From contig NZ_AP023189.1 of NCBI RefSeq assembly GCF_012767755.2, forward strand, positions 6,642,501 through 6,706,500: a stretch of DNA of 64,000 bases. The letters run 5' to 3'. Source of the DNA: Pseudomonas tohonis. GTDB lineage: Bacteria > Pseudomonadota > Gammaproteobacteria > Pseudomonadales > Pseudomonadaceae. Shown here in pieces: positions 49,428 through 57,880 of the stretch (the first letter of the stretch is position 1; each line of letters starts with the position of its first letter). The notes below the pieces were generated by a model. That model was not told the origin of the DNA and ran no database searches. It was given only the letters and a program-made list of their open reading frames with translations. Position numbers and translations under genes: made by a program.

Positions 49428-52331
49428 ATGAACCGCACGCTGTCTCCGCTCGCCCGCTGCGTCGCCCTCGCCCTCACCGGCTTCTCCTCCCTCGCCGGTG
49501 CCGCCACCGTCAACGTGGACACCGCCACCACCACAGGCCAGGTGCTCACCGGCGAGACCACCCTGCAGGTGGGCAGCGCCGGCAGCATCACCACCAGCGG
49601 CAAGAGCGTGGAGTTGAAGAACGCCACCAGCGGCGCCGGGGTGATCGTCGACAACCGCGGCCTGATCAAGTCCACCGGCGATCGCGGCCTCGACAGTTCG
49701 GGCAGCAACCCCTCGCGCACCTACCAGATCATCAACCGCGAGGGCGCCACCATCGACGCCTCCAAGCAGGCCATACGCATCAGCGGCGACCTGGCCGGCA
49801 CCCACGTGACCATCGACAACGCCGGCACCGTCATCTCCCAGACCGACCGCGCGATCATGCTCAAGGACCTCAAGACCAACGTGCAGATCGACATCACCAA
49901 CCGCGCCACCGGCCTGATCCGTGGTGTGAAGGAAGACGCCATGCGCGTCGGCAACAACGCCACCATCACCAACTACGGCACCATCAGCAGCGGCGACATG
50001 ACCAGCGCCGACGCCAAGTTCGACGGCATCGACTTCGACGCCTCCACCGGCGGCAAGGTGGAGAACCACGGCACCATCTCCGGTGGCCGCCACGGCATCA
50101 CCACCGACGCCGGCGCCGAACTGGTCAACTACGCAGGCGGCGTGATCATCGGCCGCAACGGCTCGGGCTTCGGCTCCGACGGCAACGGCCGGGTCACCAA
50201 CTACGGGCGCATCACCGGTGCCTACAACGGCCTGGTGCCGGACGGCGACGGTGACGGCGTGGACATCGACGGCGAGGGCTGGATCGACAACCACGGCATC
50301 ATCGAAGGCACCGGTGCCGGCGGCTTCAAGGACGGCTCGGCCAACACCAGCGAAGGCATCGCCATGGGCGGCGGGACGATCCTCAACCACGCCGGAGCCA
50401 CCATCAGCGGCGCGGCCAACGCCATCCTCATCGACGACAGCGCCACCGGCGGCGCGCCCTATGCCACCCACCTGGAGAACTTCGGGCAGATCCTCGGCCT
50501 GGGCGGCGATGCCGTGCGCATCATCGGCGACAAGAACGACACCGTGATCAACGGCGGCCTGATCAGCAGCACCGGCGGTGTGGCCCTGGACCTGGGCGGC
50601 GGCGCCGACAGCCTGACCCTGCGCAGCGACAGCCAGTTCATCGGCCGGGTGGACGGCGGCGCCGGCCGCGACGTGCTGACCCTGGACGATGTCGGCGGCG
50701 GCAGCTTCGGCAACAGCGCCCACTTCGAATGGCTGCAGGTCAGCGCCGGCCGCTGGACCCTCGACACCGACGACTTCAGCGAAGGCGGCGAAGTGCTGGC
50801 CGGCGCCGAGCTGGTCAACCTCGGTCGCATCGGCGGCACCCTGGGCATCGCCTCGGGCGCCACCTACGCCGGCGGCGGCCATGTGGATAACCTCGACCTG
50901 GCCGCCGGCTCCACCCTGGCCTTCGCCGTCGCGGCCGATGGCAGCCACAGCCCGCTGCAGGCCGACGGGCACGTGGCCCTCGACGGCGCCCGCCTGGAGG
51001 TGCGCGCCAGCGCCGGCACCTACCCGAACACCCGCCACTACCAGGTGATCCAGGCCGCCGACGGCGTCAGTGGCCGCTTCGCCAGCGTCACCAGCAACTT
51101 CGCCTTCCTCACCCCGACCCTGCGCTACGAAGCCGACAGCGTAGAGCTGGACCTGACCCGCAACGACGTCGCCTTCGCCGATGTCGCCGACAGCGGCAAC
51201 GGCGCCAAGGTCGCGGGCAGCATCAGCGCCCAGGGCAGCCCGCAGCTGTACAACGCCCTGGTCACCAGCAGCAGCATCGAAGCCCGTGACGCCCTGAACC
51301 AGCTGGCTGCGCCGAGCAACGCCAGCCTGGCCGGCAGCACCCTGGGCAGCACCAGCCAGGTCAGCGGCGCCATGCTCGGTGCCCTGCAGTCCTTCAGCGG
51401 CGGCCTGGGCGGCAACCTGCAGAGTTCGCTGAACGTCGAAGACGGCCCGCTGCTGGCCGCCACCGGCGTGCCGGCAGATGCCCGCAACCTCAACGACCCG
51501 TCCGCGCGCGGGCGTCTCTGGGTCCAGGCCCTGGGCAGCCACGGCAACCTCGACGGCAGCCAGGGCGGCCACGACCTGGACAGCGACACCCGGGGCGCCG
51601 TGGTGGGCGCCGACTGGGCCATGGGCAGCGACTGGCGCCTGGGCGTGCTCGGCGGTTATTCGCGCACCGACCTGGAGGCCGGCAGCGGCTTCGAGGGTGA
51701 TGTCGACAGCCTGCACCTGGGCGTCTATGGCCTGCGCCAGGACGGCCCGCTGGCCCTGCGCCTGGGCGCCGCCTACAGCCGCCACGACGGCGACAGCAAG
51801 CGCGAGGTGGCCTTCGGCGGCTTCACCGACCACCTGCGCGGCCGCTACGACGCCGAGAGCTTCCAGGCCTTCACCGAGGTGGGTTACGCCATGGGCAGCG
51901 GCAACATCCAGGCCGAGCCCTTCGCCGGCGTCGGCTACCAGTACTACGCCCGCGACGGCTATGACGAGAAAGGTGGCGCCGCTGCCCTGCACGTGGACGA
52001 CCAGGACCAGGGCAACCTCACCAGCACCTTCGGCGTGCGCATCGCCCGCCTCGATACCCTGGACAACGGCATGGCCTTCACCCCGCGCCTCTCGGTGGCC
52101 TGGCGCCACGTCTACGGCACCGTCGACAGCAGCACCCGCCAGTCCTTCCTCAGCGGCGGCAGCGCCTTCAGCGTCGAAGGCAGCGCCCTGGACCGCAACA
52201 GCCTGCTGCTCGACGCCGGCTTCGACATCGGCCTGAGCAGCACCCAGAGCATCGGCCTCGGCTACAGCGGCGAGCTGGGCGGCAACGCGCAGAACCACGC
52301 CATCGTCGCGCAGTGGCAGATGGGATTCTGA
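49428..52331 (+). CDS. Type Va autotransporter
   Basis: 967 residues. Signal peptide at about 1-25 (ending SLAGA); a beta-helix-like passenger to about 690, rich in short repeats of NHGTISGG/NAGTVISQ/NYGRITGA form; a linker helix; a C-terminal 12-strand barrel from about 690 (GRLWVQALGSHGNLDGSQGG, then GAVVGADWAMGSDWRLGVLG) ending AQWQMGF with terminal Phe for BAM insertion. No protease (GDSG, HDxTH) or lipase (GDSL) motif in the passenger. Could be an adhesin or surface-coat protein; the function is unknown. Single gene. Confidence 0.9.
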   Translation: MNRTLSPLARCVALALTGFSSLAGAATVNVDTATTTGQVLTGETTLQVGSAGSITTSGKSVELKNATSGAGVIVDNRGLIKSTGDRGLDSSGSNPSRTYQIINREGATIDASKQAIRISGDLAGTHVTIDNAGTVISQTDRAIMLKDLKTNVQIDITNRATGLIRGVKEDAMRVGNNATITNYGTISSGDMTSADAKFDGIDFDASTGGKVENHGTISGGRHGITTDAGAELVNYAGGVIIGRNGSGFGSDGNGRVTNYGRITGAYNGLVPDGDGDGVDIDGEGWIDNHGIIEGTGAGGFKDGSANTSEGIAMGGGTILNHAGATISGAANAILIDDSATGGAPYATHLENFGQILGLGGDAVRIIGDKNDTVINGGLISSTGGVALDLGGGADSLTLRSDSQFIGRVDGGAGRDVLTLDDVGGGSFGNSAHFEWLQVSAGRWTLDTDDFSEGGEVLAGAELVNLGRIGGTLGIASGATYAGGGHVDNLDLAAGSTLAFAVAADGSHSPLQADGHVALDGARLEVRASAGTYPNTRHYQVIQAADGVSGRFASVTSNFAFLTPTLRYEADSVELDLTRNDVAFADVADSGNGAKVAGSISAQGSPQLYNALVTSSSIEARDALNQLAAPSNASLAGSTLGSTSQVSGAMLGALQSFSGGLGGNLQSSLNVEDGPLLAATGVPADARNLNDPSARGRLWVQALGSHGNLDGSQGGHDLDSDTRGAVVGADWAMGSDWRLGVLGGYSRTDLEAGSGFEGDVDSLHLGVYGLRQDGPLALRLGAAYSRHDGDSKREVAFGGFTDHLRGRYDAESFQAFTEVGYAMGSGNIQAEPFAGVGYQYYARDGYDEKGGAAALHVDDQDQGNLTSTFGVRIARLDTLDNGMAFTPRLSVAWRHVYGTVDSSTRQSFLSGGSAFSVEGSALDRNSLLLDAGFDIGLSSTQSIGLGYSGELGGNAQNHAIVAQWQMGF

Positions 52332-52533
52332 AAGCAGAGGGGCCGCAACGCGGCCCTTCGCGGCTGAAGCCGCTCCCACAGGTGGCATCGAGCGTCGCCC
52401 GGACCGAGGTGCATCCCGGTGCGTGGGGTGGATAACGCGTTTCCATCCACCGCGCGGAGCCAGGCCCAACCCCATGCCACCTGCGAATTCAGGCGCCATG
52501 GGGTGACTCGCCGCCTGCGGGGAAGCGCTTTCT
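52332..52533. repeat. REP and GTGGGGTGGATAACGCG repeats
   Basis: TTCGCGGCTGAAGCCGCTCC at about 52358 and GTGGGGTGGATAACGCGTTT at 52423, followed by CCATCCACCGCGCGGAGCC, repeat the parts of the composite unit at 45085. No gene in the 202 bases. Confidence 0.6.
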
Positions 52534-53226
52534 TCAATAGGTGCGGCAGGCGCCCTGGGCCACGGTCTCCAGCAGGCGCTCCTTGCGCTGGCTTTCGCCG
52601 TCGAACTCGGCCAGCGGCTGGCGCTTGTTGGTAGGCTCCGTGAACTCCAGGCTCACCAGCAGCCGGTAGATCTGGTAGCGGTTGCGCACGGAGCGGGTGC
52701 CCGGGCAGTCGGGGAAGTTGCCGTTCTCGGTCACCAGCACCTCCTGGCAGCCTTCGTCACCCAGGTGTTTCTCGTAGCGATCGGTGCCGCTGCGGTAGGT
52801 CTTGCCGGCGCACTTGAGGCGGCGCACCGTCTTGCTGCAGAAGCCGGGCGCGGCGCAGCTCTCGCTGCTGTCGCGCTCCACCTTGTCTTCCTTCGATTCG
52901 CGCCAGCGCGCCTGGATGTCATAGCGCAGGCCGCTCTCCCGGCTGGCGAGGAAGAAGGACCGGCCCTGATAGGCGCTCGACGGGACGCTGACGCTGAAGT
53001 CGCTGCGTTCGTTGTGCAGGCGCAGGTCGGCGGACCACATCGGGTCCGGGTCGAACTCCAGCTCGATATGGCCCTGGCGCAGTTGCGCCTCGTCGCTCAG
53101 TTGCAGGGGCTGGCTGTCGCGGGTGAAGAGGTAGCCCTTGCCGGTGAGGCCACCGCAGCCGGTCAGCCCCAGCAGGAGGGAAGCCAGCAGGGCGCCGCGT
53201 GCGGCAGAGGGGGAAGGCGAAATCAT
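52534..53226 (-). CDS. Hypothetical lipoprotein
   Basis: 230 residues. Signal peptide with lipobox LTGC (Cys at about 24). The mature part is beta-strand-like with six or seven further Cys, mainly in CAAPGFCSKTVRRLKCAGK, suggesting disulfides in the periplasm. No known domain recognised. It starts 55 bases after the HTH regulator on the same strand, so the two are probably co-transcribed. The ATG at 53226 fits the signal peptide; a start at 53262 would bury it. Confidence 0.7.
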   Translation of the reverse strand: MISPSPSAARGALLASLLLGLTGCGGLTGKGYLFTRDSQPLQLSDEAQLRQGHIELEFDPDPMWSADLRLHNERSDFSVSVPSSAYQGRSFFLASRESGLRYDIQARWRESKEDKVERDSSESCAAPGFCSKTVRRLKCAGKTYRSGTDRYEKHLGDEGCQEVLVTENGNFPDCPGTRSVRNRYQIYRLLVSLEFTEPTNKRQPLAEFDGESQRKERLLETVAQGACRTY

Positions 53227-53281
53227 GAGGTTCGGTCCTTGATTGGAAAATGGACGGTCCATCGGTGCAGCGGTCTTGCGC

Positions 53282-54100
53282 TCACTCGATCTCGAAGAGC
53301 CCGTTCTTCAGCGGCGCGACATCCAGGCGCTGGCGGATGTCGGCGTCGATGCGCGGGTCGTCGGGGCGGTACAGCATCACCTGGCGGTAGGCGCTGACCC
53401 GGTTGATCTCCGGGCCCAGGTATTCCCACACCACGCGGGTGCAGGCGGGGTTGCGCCGGTCGCCGCTGGAGACGCCGGTCTTCAGGCCGTTGAGGCGGGT
53501 GATACGGCTCTTGAAGCTGGGAATGAGGATGGTCTGGCTCATCTCGTTGACGGTGAGCGACTCGTAGTCCATCAGGAACACGCGATCCTGCAACTGGAAG
53601 GCGGCGCCCAGGTAGCGGCAGCGCACCCAGTCCTCGGCCTGCACGTCGGTGCTGCTGGAGCGCTCCTGGCGTTCCTGGCGCTCGAAGAGGAAGGTGCCGC
53701 GCTCCTCCCACAGGTGCACCAGCGACAGCAGGATGGTGCCGGGCACCGACATGCAGTTGGAATATTCGAAGTAGTAGCCGCAGTAGCGCGACAGGTTGCC
53801 GGACTCCTCGCGCAACGGCCGCAGCAGGTCCAGCAGCGGGTCGCTGGCCGGGGAGGCATCGCCTTCCCGGCGGCGGGCGCCGATCAGGCGGGCGAACTGC
53901 TCGGTCGGCTGGCTCAGCTCGTAATCCTCGACGCCGAAGAAATCACCGATGCGCTTGAGGTTGTAAGCCGTCGGACGGCTCTGCCCGCTGAGGTACTTGT
54001 TGAACTGTGCACGGTTGATCGCCAGCTTGCGGCAAACCTCCGCGATAGAGCGGTAGTGGCTGCAGAGCAGCTTGAGGTTTTCCCCCAGATTGTCCGACAA
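53282..54100 (-). CDS. HTH (XRE-type) regulator with long C-terminal domain
   Basis: 272 residues. HTH at about 18-60 (RSIAEVCRKLAINRAQFNKY, then LSGQSRPTAYNLKRIGDFFG). The remaining 200 residues (YCGYYFEYSNCMSVPGTILL; MDYESLTVNEMSQTILIPSF) have no family I recognise, but may be a ligand or sensor domain. It is divergent from the alanine symporter (168-base gap) and followed by the lipoprotein gene. It could control either. ATG 54100. Confidence 0.78.
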   Translation of the reverse strand: MSDNLGENLKLLCSHYRSIAEVCRKLAINRAQFNKYLSGQSRPTAYNLKRIGDFFGVEDYELSQPTEQFARLIGARRREGDASPASDPLLDLLRPLREESGNLSRYCGYYFEYSNCMSVPGTILLSLVHLWEERGTFLFERQERQERSSSTDVQAEDWVRCRYLGAAFQLQDRVFLMDYESLTVNEMSQTILIPSFKSRITRLNGLKTGVSSGDRRNPACTRVVWEYLGPEINRVSAYRQVMLYRPDDPRIDADIRQRLDVAPLKNGLFEIE

Positions 54101-54243
54101 GGTCTGAACTCCCCCGATGCGAGCGGCGCGAATATAGCATCAACTCGCGCCACTTCGAATCGACCTGCGAAATTGCCTGACCGGCGGCCATTGGCCAAAC
54201 ATGCGCGCCTTGATCGCGACCGGGTCGCGGCGTTCACCGTCCG

Positions 54244-54254
54244 AACAATAAGAA
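54244..54254 (+). promoter_or_regulatory. A-rich Hfq/Crc-type motif before the alanine symporter
   Basis: AACAATAAGAA satisfies AANAANAA in two registers and lies directly upstream of the SD (GAGG at 54257-54260) and ATG (54269). This is a classic position for Hfq/Crc repression of an amino-acid transporter. Confidence 0.55.
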
Positions 54255-54268
54255 TCGAGGAATTCTCC

Positions 54269-55717
54269 ATGCTCGAAATGCTCAACGACTTCCTGTCCGG
54301 GAAGGTGCTCATCGTGCTGATCGTCGGCCTGGGTACCTACTTCACCCTGCGCTCGCGATTCGTGCAGTTCCGCCATTTCGGCCATATGTTCGGTGTGTTC
54401 AAGGAGTCCATCCGTGGCCAGGCCGGCCAGCTGAGCTCCTTCCAGGCCCTGATGCTGAGCCTCGCCGGCCGCGTCGGCGCGGGCAACATCGCCGGTGTCG
54501 GCATCGCCGTGACCCTCGGCGGCCCGGGCGCCGTGTTCTGGATGTGGGTGACCGCCCTGGTCGGCATGTCCAGCAGCTTCTTCGAGTGCACCCTGGCCCA
54601 GGTCTACAAGCGCGCCGACGGCGACGGCCTGTACCGCGGCGGCCCGTCCTACTACATCCAGCACGGCCTGAAGCTGCGCTGGATGGCGATGGTGTTCGCC
54701 GTGCTGCTGCTGGTCACCTACGGCTTCGCCTTCAACGGCCTGCAGTCCTTCACCGTCACCCACTCGCTGGAAAACGCCTTCGGCCTTCCGGTGCAGTACA
54801 CCGGCATCGGCCTGGCCGTGCTGCTGGGCCTGGTGTTCATCGGCGGCATCAAGCGCATCGCTTCCGTCTCCGACCTGCTGGTCCCGGTGAAGACCCTGGC
54901 CTACATCGGCGTGACCCTGTACGTGATCGCCACCCAGATCGAACTGGTCCCGGGCATGCTGGTGACCATCGTCAAGAGCGCCTTCGGCCTCGAGCCCGCC
55001 TTCGCCGGCCTGCTCGGCAGCGCCATCGTGATGGGCGTGAAGCGCGGCGTGTTCGCCAACGAAGCCGGCCTGGGCAGTGCCCCGAACGTGGCCGCCGTGG
55101 CCGCCGTGAAGCACCCGGCCGCCCAGGGCGTGGTCCAGGCGTTCAGCGTGTTCCTCGACACCTTCGTGATCTGCACCTGCACCGCGCTGCTGATCCTGCT
55201 GTCCGGCTTCTACACCCCGGGCTTCGAAGGCGACGGCATCGTCCTGACCCAGAACTCCCTGGCCGCCGTGGTCGGTGACTGGGGCCGGATCTTCGTCAGC
55301 GTCGCGCTGAGCCTCTTCGTCTTCACCTGCATCCTCTACAACTACTACCTCGGCGAGAACGCCCTGCAGTTCCTCGCCGGCCGCAGCCGCGCCGCCCTGC
55401 TGACCTACCGTGGCCTGGTACTGGCGCTGATCTGCTGGGGCTCGATGCAGAACCTGGGCACCGTGTTCGCCTTCGCCGACATCACCATGACCTGCCTGGC
55501 CTTCGTCAACCTCATCGCCCTCGCCCTGCTGATCAAGGTCGGCCTGCGGGTGATGCGCGACTACGACGAGCAGCGCAAGGCCGGTATCGACCAGCCGGTG
55601 TTCGACGCCGCCAAGTTCGCCGACCTGGACCTGGACCGTGCCGCCTGGCCGGCCAACCCGGCCGTCGAGGCAGCCCCGCAACAGGCCCCTGCGGCCCTGG
55701 CGGAAAGCCACCGCTAA
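54269..55717 (+). CDS. Sodium:alanine symporter (AGCS family)
   Basis: 482 residues. The AGCS signature LSLAGRVGAGNIAGVGIAVT is near residue 71, followed by GGPGAVFWMWVTALVGMSSS. MGVKRGVFANEAGLGSAPNV near 257 is the second family hallmark. About 11 membrane segments; a C-terminal Ala/Pro tail of about 45 residues. ATG 54269 with GAGGAATTC upstream; a longer in-frame start is inside the HTH gene. Imports alanine or glycine with Na+. Confidence 0.92.
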   Translation: MLEMLNDFLSGKVLIVLIVGLGTYFTLRSRFVQFRHFGHMFGVFKESIRGQAGQLSSFQALMLSLAGRVGAGNIAGVGIAVTLGGPGAVFWMWVTALVGMSSSFFECTLAQVYKRADGDGLYRGGPSYYIQHGLKLRWMAMVFAVLLLVTYGFAFNGLQSFTVTHSLENAFGLPVQYTGIGLAVLLGLVFIGGIKRIASVSDLLVPVKTLAYIGVTLYVIATQIELVPGMLVTIVKSAFGLEPAFAGLLGSAIVMGVKRGVFANEAGLGSAPNVAAVAAVKHPAAQGVVQAFSVFLDTFVICTCTALLILLSGFYTPGFEGDGIVLTQNSLAAVVGDWGRIFVSVALSLFVFTCILYNYYLGENALQFLAGRSRAALLTYRGLVLALICWGSMQNLGTVFAFADITMTCLAFVNLIALALLIKVGLRVMRDYDEQRKAGIDQPVFDAAKFADLDLDRAAWPANPAVEAAPQQAPAALAESHR

Positions 55718-55738
55718 GCGCTCCCGAGCGCTGCACCG

Positions 55739-55773
55739 GATGCCGCTTCTCCGCCCTGCGGGGAAGCGGCATC
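55739..55773 (+). terminator. Long hairpin after the symporter gene
   Basis: GATGCCGCTTC (55739-55749) and GAAGCGGCATC (55763-55773) pair perfectly, extended by CCGC/GCGG inside. No T-run follows, so a weak terminator or mRNA-stabilising stem. Confidence 0.5.
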
Positions 55774-55877
55774 GTCGTATCAGGCAACAGTTTCTGGTGG
55801 GATCGGCTCGCGATGGCAGCCGGATTCAGCGTTATGCTGGCCCACCGTTTTATTCCCCGAGTGAGCCAGGACAAGGC

Positions 55878-56867
55878 ATGAGCGCAGTCAACAACCTCTT
55901 CGTCCTCTATACCGGTGGCACCATCGGCATGCTGCAGACGGCCCAGGGCCTGGCGCCCGCCGGCGGCTTCGAGACGCGCATGCGCGAGCACCTGGCCAGC
56001 GCGGGCAAGCCCGCACCGCAGTTCGTCTTCCAGGAGATGCTGCCGCTGCTCGACAGCGCCAACATGACCCAGGCCCAGTGGCTGGCCATGCGCGATGAGA
56101 TCGTCGCCGCGGTGGTCGAGGGCGGCCATGACGCCGTGCTGCTGCTGCATGGCACCGACACCCTGGCCTACAGCGCCGCCGCCCTGAGCTTCCTGCTGCT
56201 GGGCCTGGACGTACCGGTGGTGCTGACCGGCGCCATGCTCCCGGCCGGCTGCGATGGCAGCGACGCCTGGCCCAACCTCTGCGGCGCCCTCGCGGCACTG
56301 CAAAGCGGCGTGGAGCCGGGCGTGCACCTGTATTTCAACGGCGGGCTGATGCATGGCGCGCGGGTGAGCAAGCTGCGCAGCGATGCCTTCGACGCCTTCA
56401 CCGTGTTGCCGCGCCAGCGCAGCGGCGAGCGCGCCGACGCCCTGCCCGCCCTGCTCGGCTTCAACACCCGTCGCGTGCCGGTGAACCTGGCGGTGCTGCC
56501 GCTGTTCCCCGGCCTGCAGGCGGGCCATGTGCAGGCGCTGCTGGATTCCGGCGTGCAGGGGCTGTTGCTGGAGTGCTACGGCAGCGGCACCGGCCCGTCG
56601 GACAACGCCGAGCTGCTGGCCGTCCTCAAGGCCGCGCACCAGCGCGGCGTGGTGCTGGCGGCGATCAGCCAGTGCCCGGCCGGGCACGTCGAGTTCGGTG
56701 TCTACGCCGCCGGCAGCCAGCTGGCGGCCAGCGGCCTGGTCTCCGCCGGCGGCATGACCCGCGAAGCCGCCCTGGCCAAGCTGTTCGCCCTGATCGGCGC
56801 CGGCCTCGCCCCTGCTGACGTCGAGCGCTGGTTCGCCCTGGATTTGTGCGGCGAACGGGCGGAGTGA
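55878..56867 (+). CDS. L-asparaginase, type I (cytoplasmic)
   Basis: 329 residues. First catalytic Thr motif VLYTGGTIGMLQTA near residue 10 and second motif VLLLHGTDTLAYSAAALSFL near 93, with a Lys/Asp region later. No signal peptide, so cytoplasmic. Hydrolyses asparagine to aspartate and ammonia. ATG 55878. It follows the symporter at a 160-base gap with a hairpin. Glutaminase or other amidase activity cannot be excluded. Confidence 0.93.
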   Translation: MSAVNNLFVLYTGGTIGMLQTAQGLAPAGGFETRMREHLASAGKPAPQFVFQEMLPLLDSANMTQAQWLAMRDEIVAAVVEGGHDAVLLLHGTDTLAYSAAALSFLLLGLDVPVVLTGAMLPAGCDGSDAWPNLCGALAALQSGVEPGVHLYFNGGLMHGARVSKLRSDAFDAFTVLPRQRSGERADALPALLGFNTRRVPVNLAVLPLFPGLQAGHVQALLDSGVQGLLLECYGSGTGPSDNAELLAVLKAAHQRGVVLAAISQCPAGHVEFGVYAAGSQLAASGLVSAGGMTREAALAKLFALIGAGLAPADVERWFALDLCGERAE

Positions 56868-57052
56868 CGAACCCGTAGGGGCGACTTCAGTCGCCAAGGG
56901 CCGCAGAGCGGCCCAGATCACCGCCAGCCATATGCATCCGACAGCGGTAGGGTGGACCCCGCTTCACCGGTCCACCGCAGCGCAGTACCAGTCGGCACCG
57001 CCGGTGGACGTAAAGAGTGACGTCCACCCTTGCCCGGAGGAGGGACCGAAAC
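56868..57052. repeat. REP-like and GTAGGGTGGAC repeats
   Basis: GTAGGGGCGACTTCAGTCGC at about 56875, GTAGGGTGGACC at 56947 with GGTCCACCGC after it, and GGTGGACG...CGTCCACC at about 57003-57028. No gene besides the possible start of the VapB ORF. Confidence 0.5.
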
Positions 57053-57253
57053 ATGCGCATCACAGTCACCCTCGACGACGCGCTCTACCAGCAGGCATTG
57101 GAGATGGCCGATCCCGATATGGACGAGGCCGATCTCGTTCACGAAGTCTTCAAAACCTTCGTGCGAATCCAGGCGGGAAAGCGCCTCGTCTCCCTAGGCT
57201 CCAAAACGCCGGACATACAGGACGTGCCACGCCGCCGTACAGACGAGGCGTGA
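57053..57253 (+). CDS. VapB-like antitoxin, no toxin partner seen
   Basis: 66 residues. MRITVTLDDALYQQALEMAD with DEADLVHEVFKTFVRIQAGK is the VapB/RHH-type N-terminal DNA-binding region, and the C-terminal tail is polar as in antitoxins. GGAGGAGGG upstream is a good SD. The base usage is less GC-rich than its neighbours. Downstream within 25 bases the opposite-strand CBS gene ends, so no PIN-domain VapC follows. It may be an orphan antitoxin or act on a distant toxin. Confidence 0.75.
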   Translation: MRITVTLDDALYQQALEMADPDMDEADLVHEVFKTFVRIQAGKRLVSLGSKTPDIQDVPRRRTDEA

Positions 57254-57277
57254 CAACGGGCTTCCCAGCAAGGCGGC

Positions 57278-57718
57278 TCAGGCCATCTCACCCCGGATGT
57301 ACTGCTCCAGGTGCTGGATCAGCGCGTCCTGCTCGGCGATGGCTTCCTTGACCAGGTCGCCGATGGACAGCAGGCCGACCAGTTGGCCGTCCTCCACCAC
57401 GGGCAGGTGGCGCAGGTGGCGGTCGGTCATCAGCGCCATGCATTCGCGGATGCTCTGCCGGCCGTTCACCGTCAGCACCGCCTCGGTCATGAACTCGCGC
57501 ACCGGCGTGACCACCGACGAGCGCCCTTGCAGCACGCCACGGCGGGCGTAGTCACGCTCGCTGACGATGCCCACCAGGCGGCCATCCTCGACCACCGGCA
57601 AGGCGCCGATATTGTGTTCGGCCAAGAGGCGCAGGGCATCGAGCATCGGCACTTCGGCGGTGACGGTGTGCACCTGCTGCAGCGGCTTGGCGTGGAGCAT
57701 CTGGGCAACGGTCTTCAT
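57278..57718 (-). CDS. Two-CBS-domain protein
   Basis: 146 residues, two CBS motifs: VPMLDALRLLAEHNIGALPV and QSIRECMALMTDRHLRHLPV with VGIVSERDYARRGVLQGRSS and VGLLSIGDLVKEAI. Such stand-alone CBS pairs bind adenine nucleotides or related ligands and sense energy state. ATG 57718 behind AGGAGGATCACCG. Partner unknown. Confidence 0.9.
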   Translation of the reverse strand: MKTVAQMLHAKPLQQVHTVTAEVPMLDALRLLAEHNIGALPVVEDGRLVGIVSERDYARRGVLQGRSSVVTPVREFMTEAVLTVNGRQSIRECMALMTDRHLRHLPVVEDGQLVGLLSIGDLVKEAIAEQDALIQHLEQYIRGEMA

Positions 57719-57834
57719 CGGTGATCCTCCTGGGTTGAACCTGATGGGCGCCCAGCATGGCGTCGACGGCCGGGGCACGGCCAGACGGCTATCTGCATGG
57801 CGGCCATTGAAAATATTTCGGCCCGGGTAAAGAC

Positions 57835-57860
57835 AAAAAAGGGGAGCCCGAGGGCTCCCC
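57835..57860 (-). terminator. Intrinsic terminator of pycAB
   Basis: On the minus strand GGGGAGCCC (57860-57852), TC loop, GGGCTCCCC (57849-57841), then TTTTTT. Twenty bases past the pycB stop. Confidence 0.92.
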
Positions 57861-57880
57861 AGGGGACTTCTCGCTCGCGA

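Noticed and set aside
49338..52499. 1053-codon open frame on the minus strand across the autotransporter
   Set aside because: Mirror frame of a GC-rich gene; its translation is low-complexity Val/Ala/Gly/Asp with no family, and the plus strand has a clear signal peptide and barrel.
53243..54268. N-terminal extension of the alanine symporter frame
   Set aside because: It reads antisense through the HTH regulator; the symporter helix begins at the ATG 54269 with a good SD.
57254..57277. VapC toxin partner of the VapB-like ORF
   Set aside because: Only 24 bases separate it from the opposite-strand CBS gene, and no PIN-domain frame is visible on either strand nearby.
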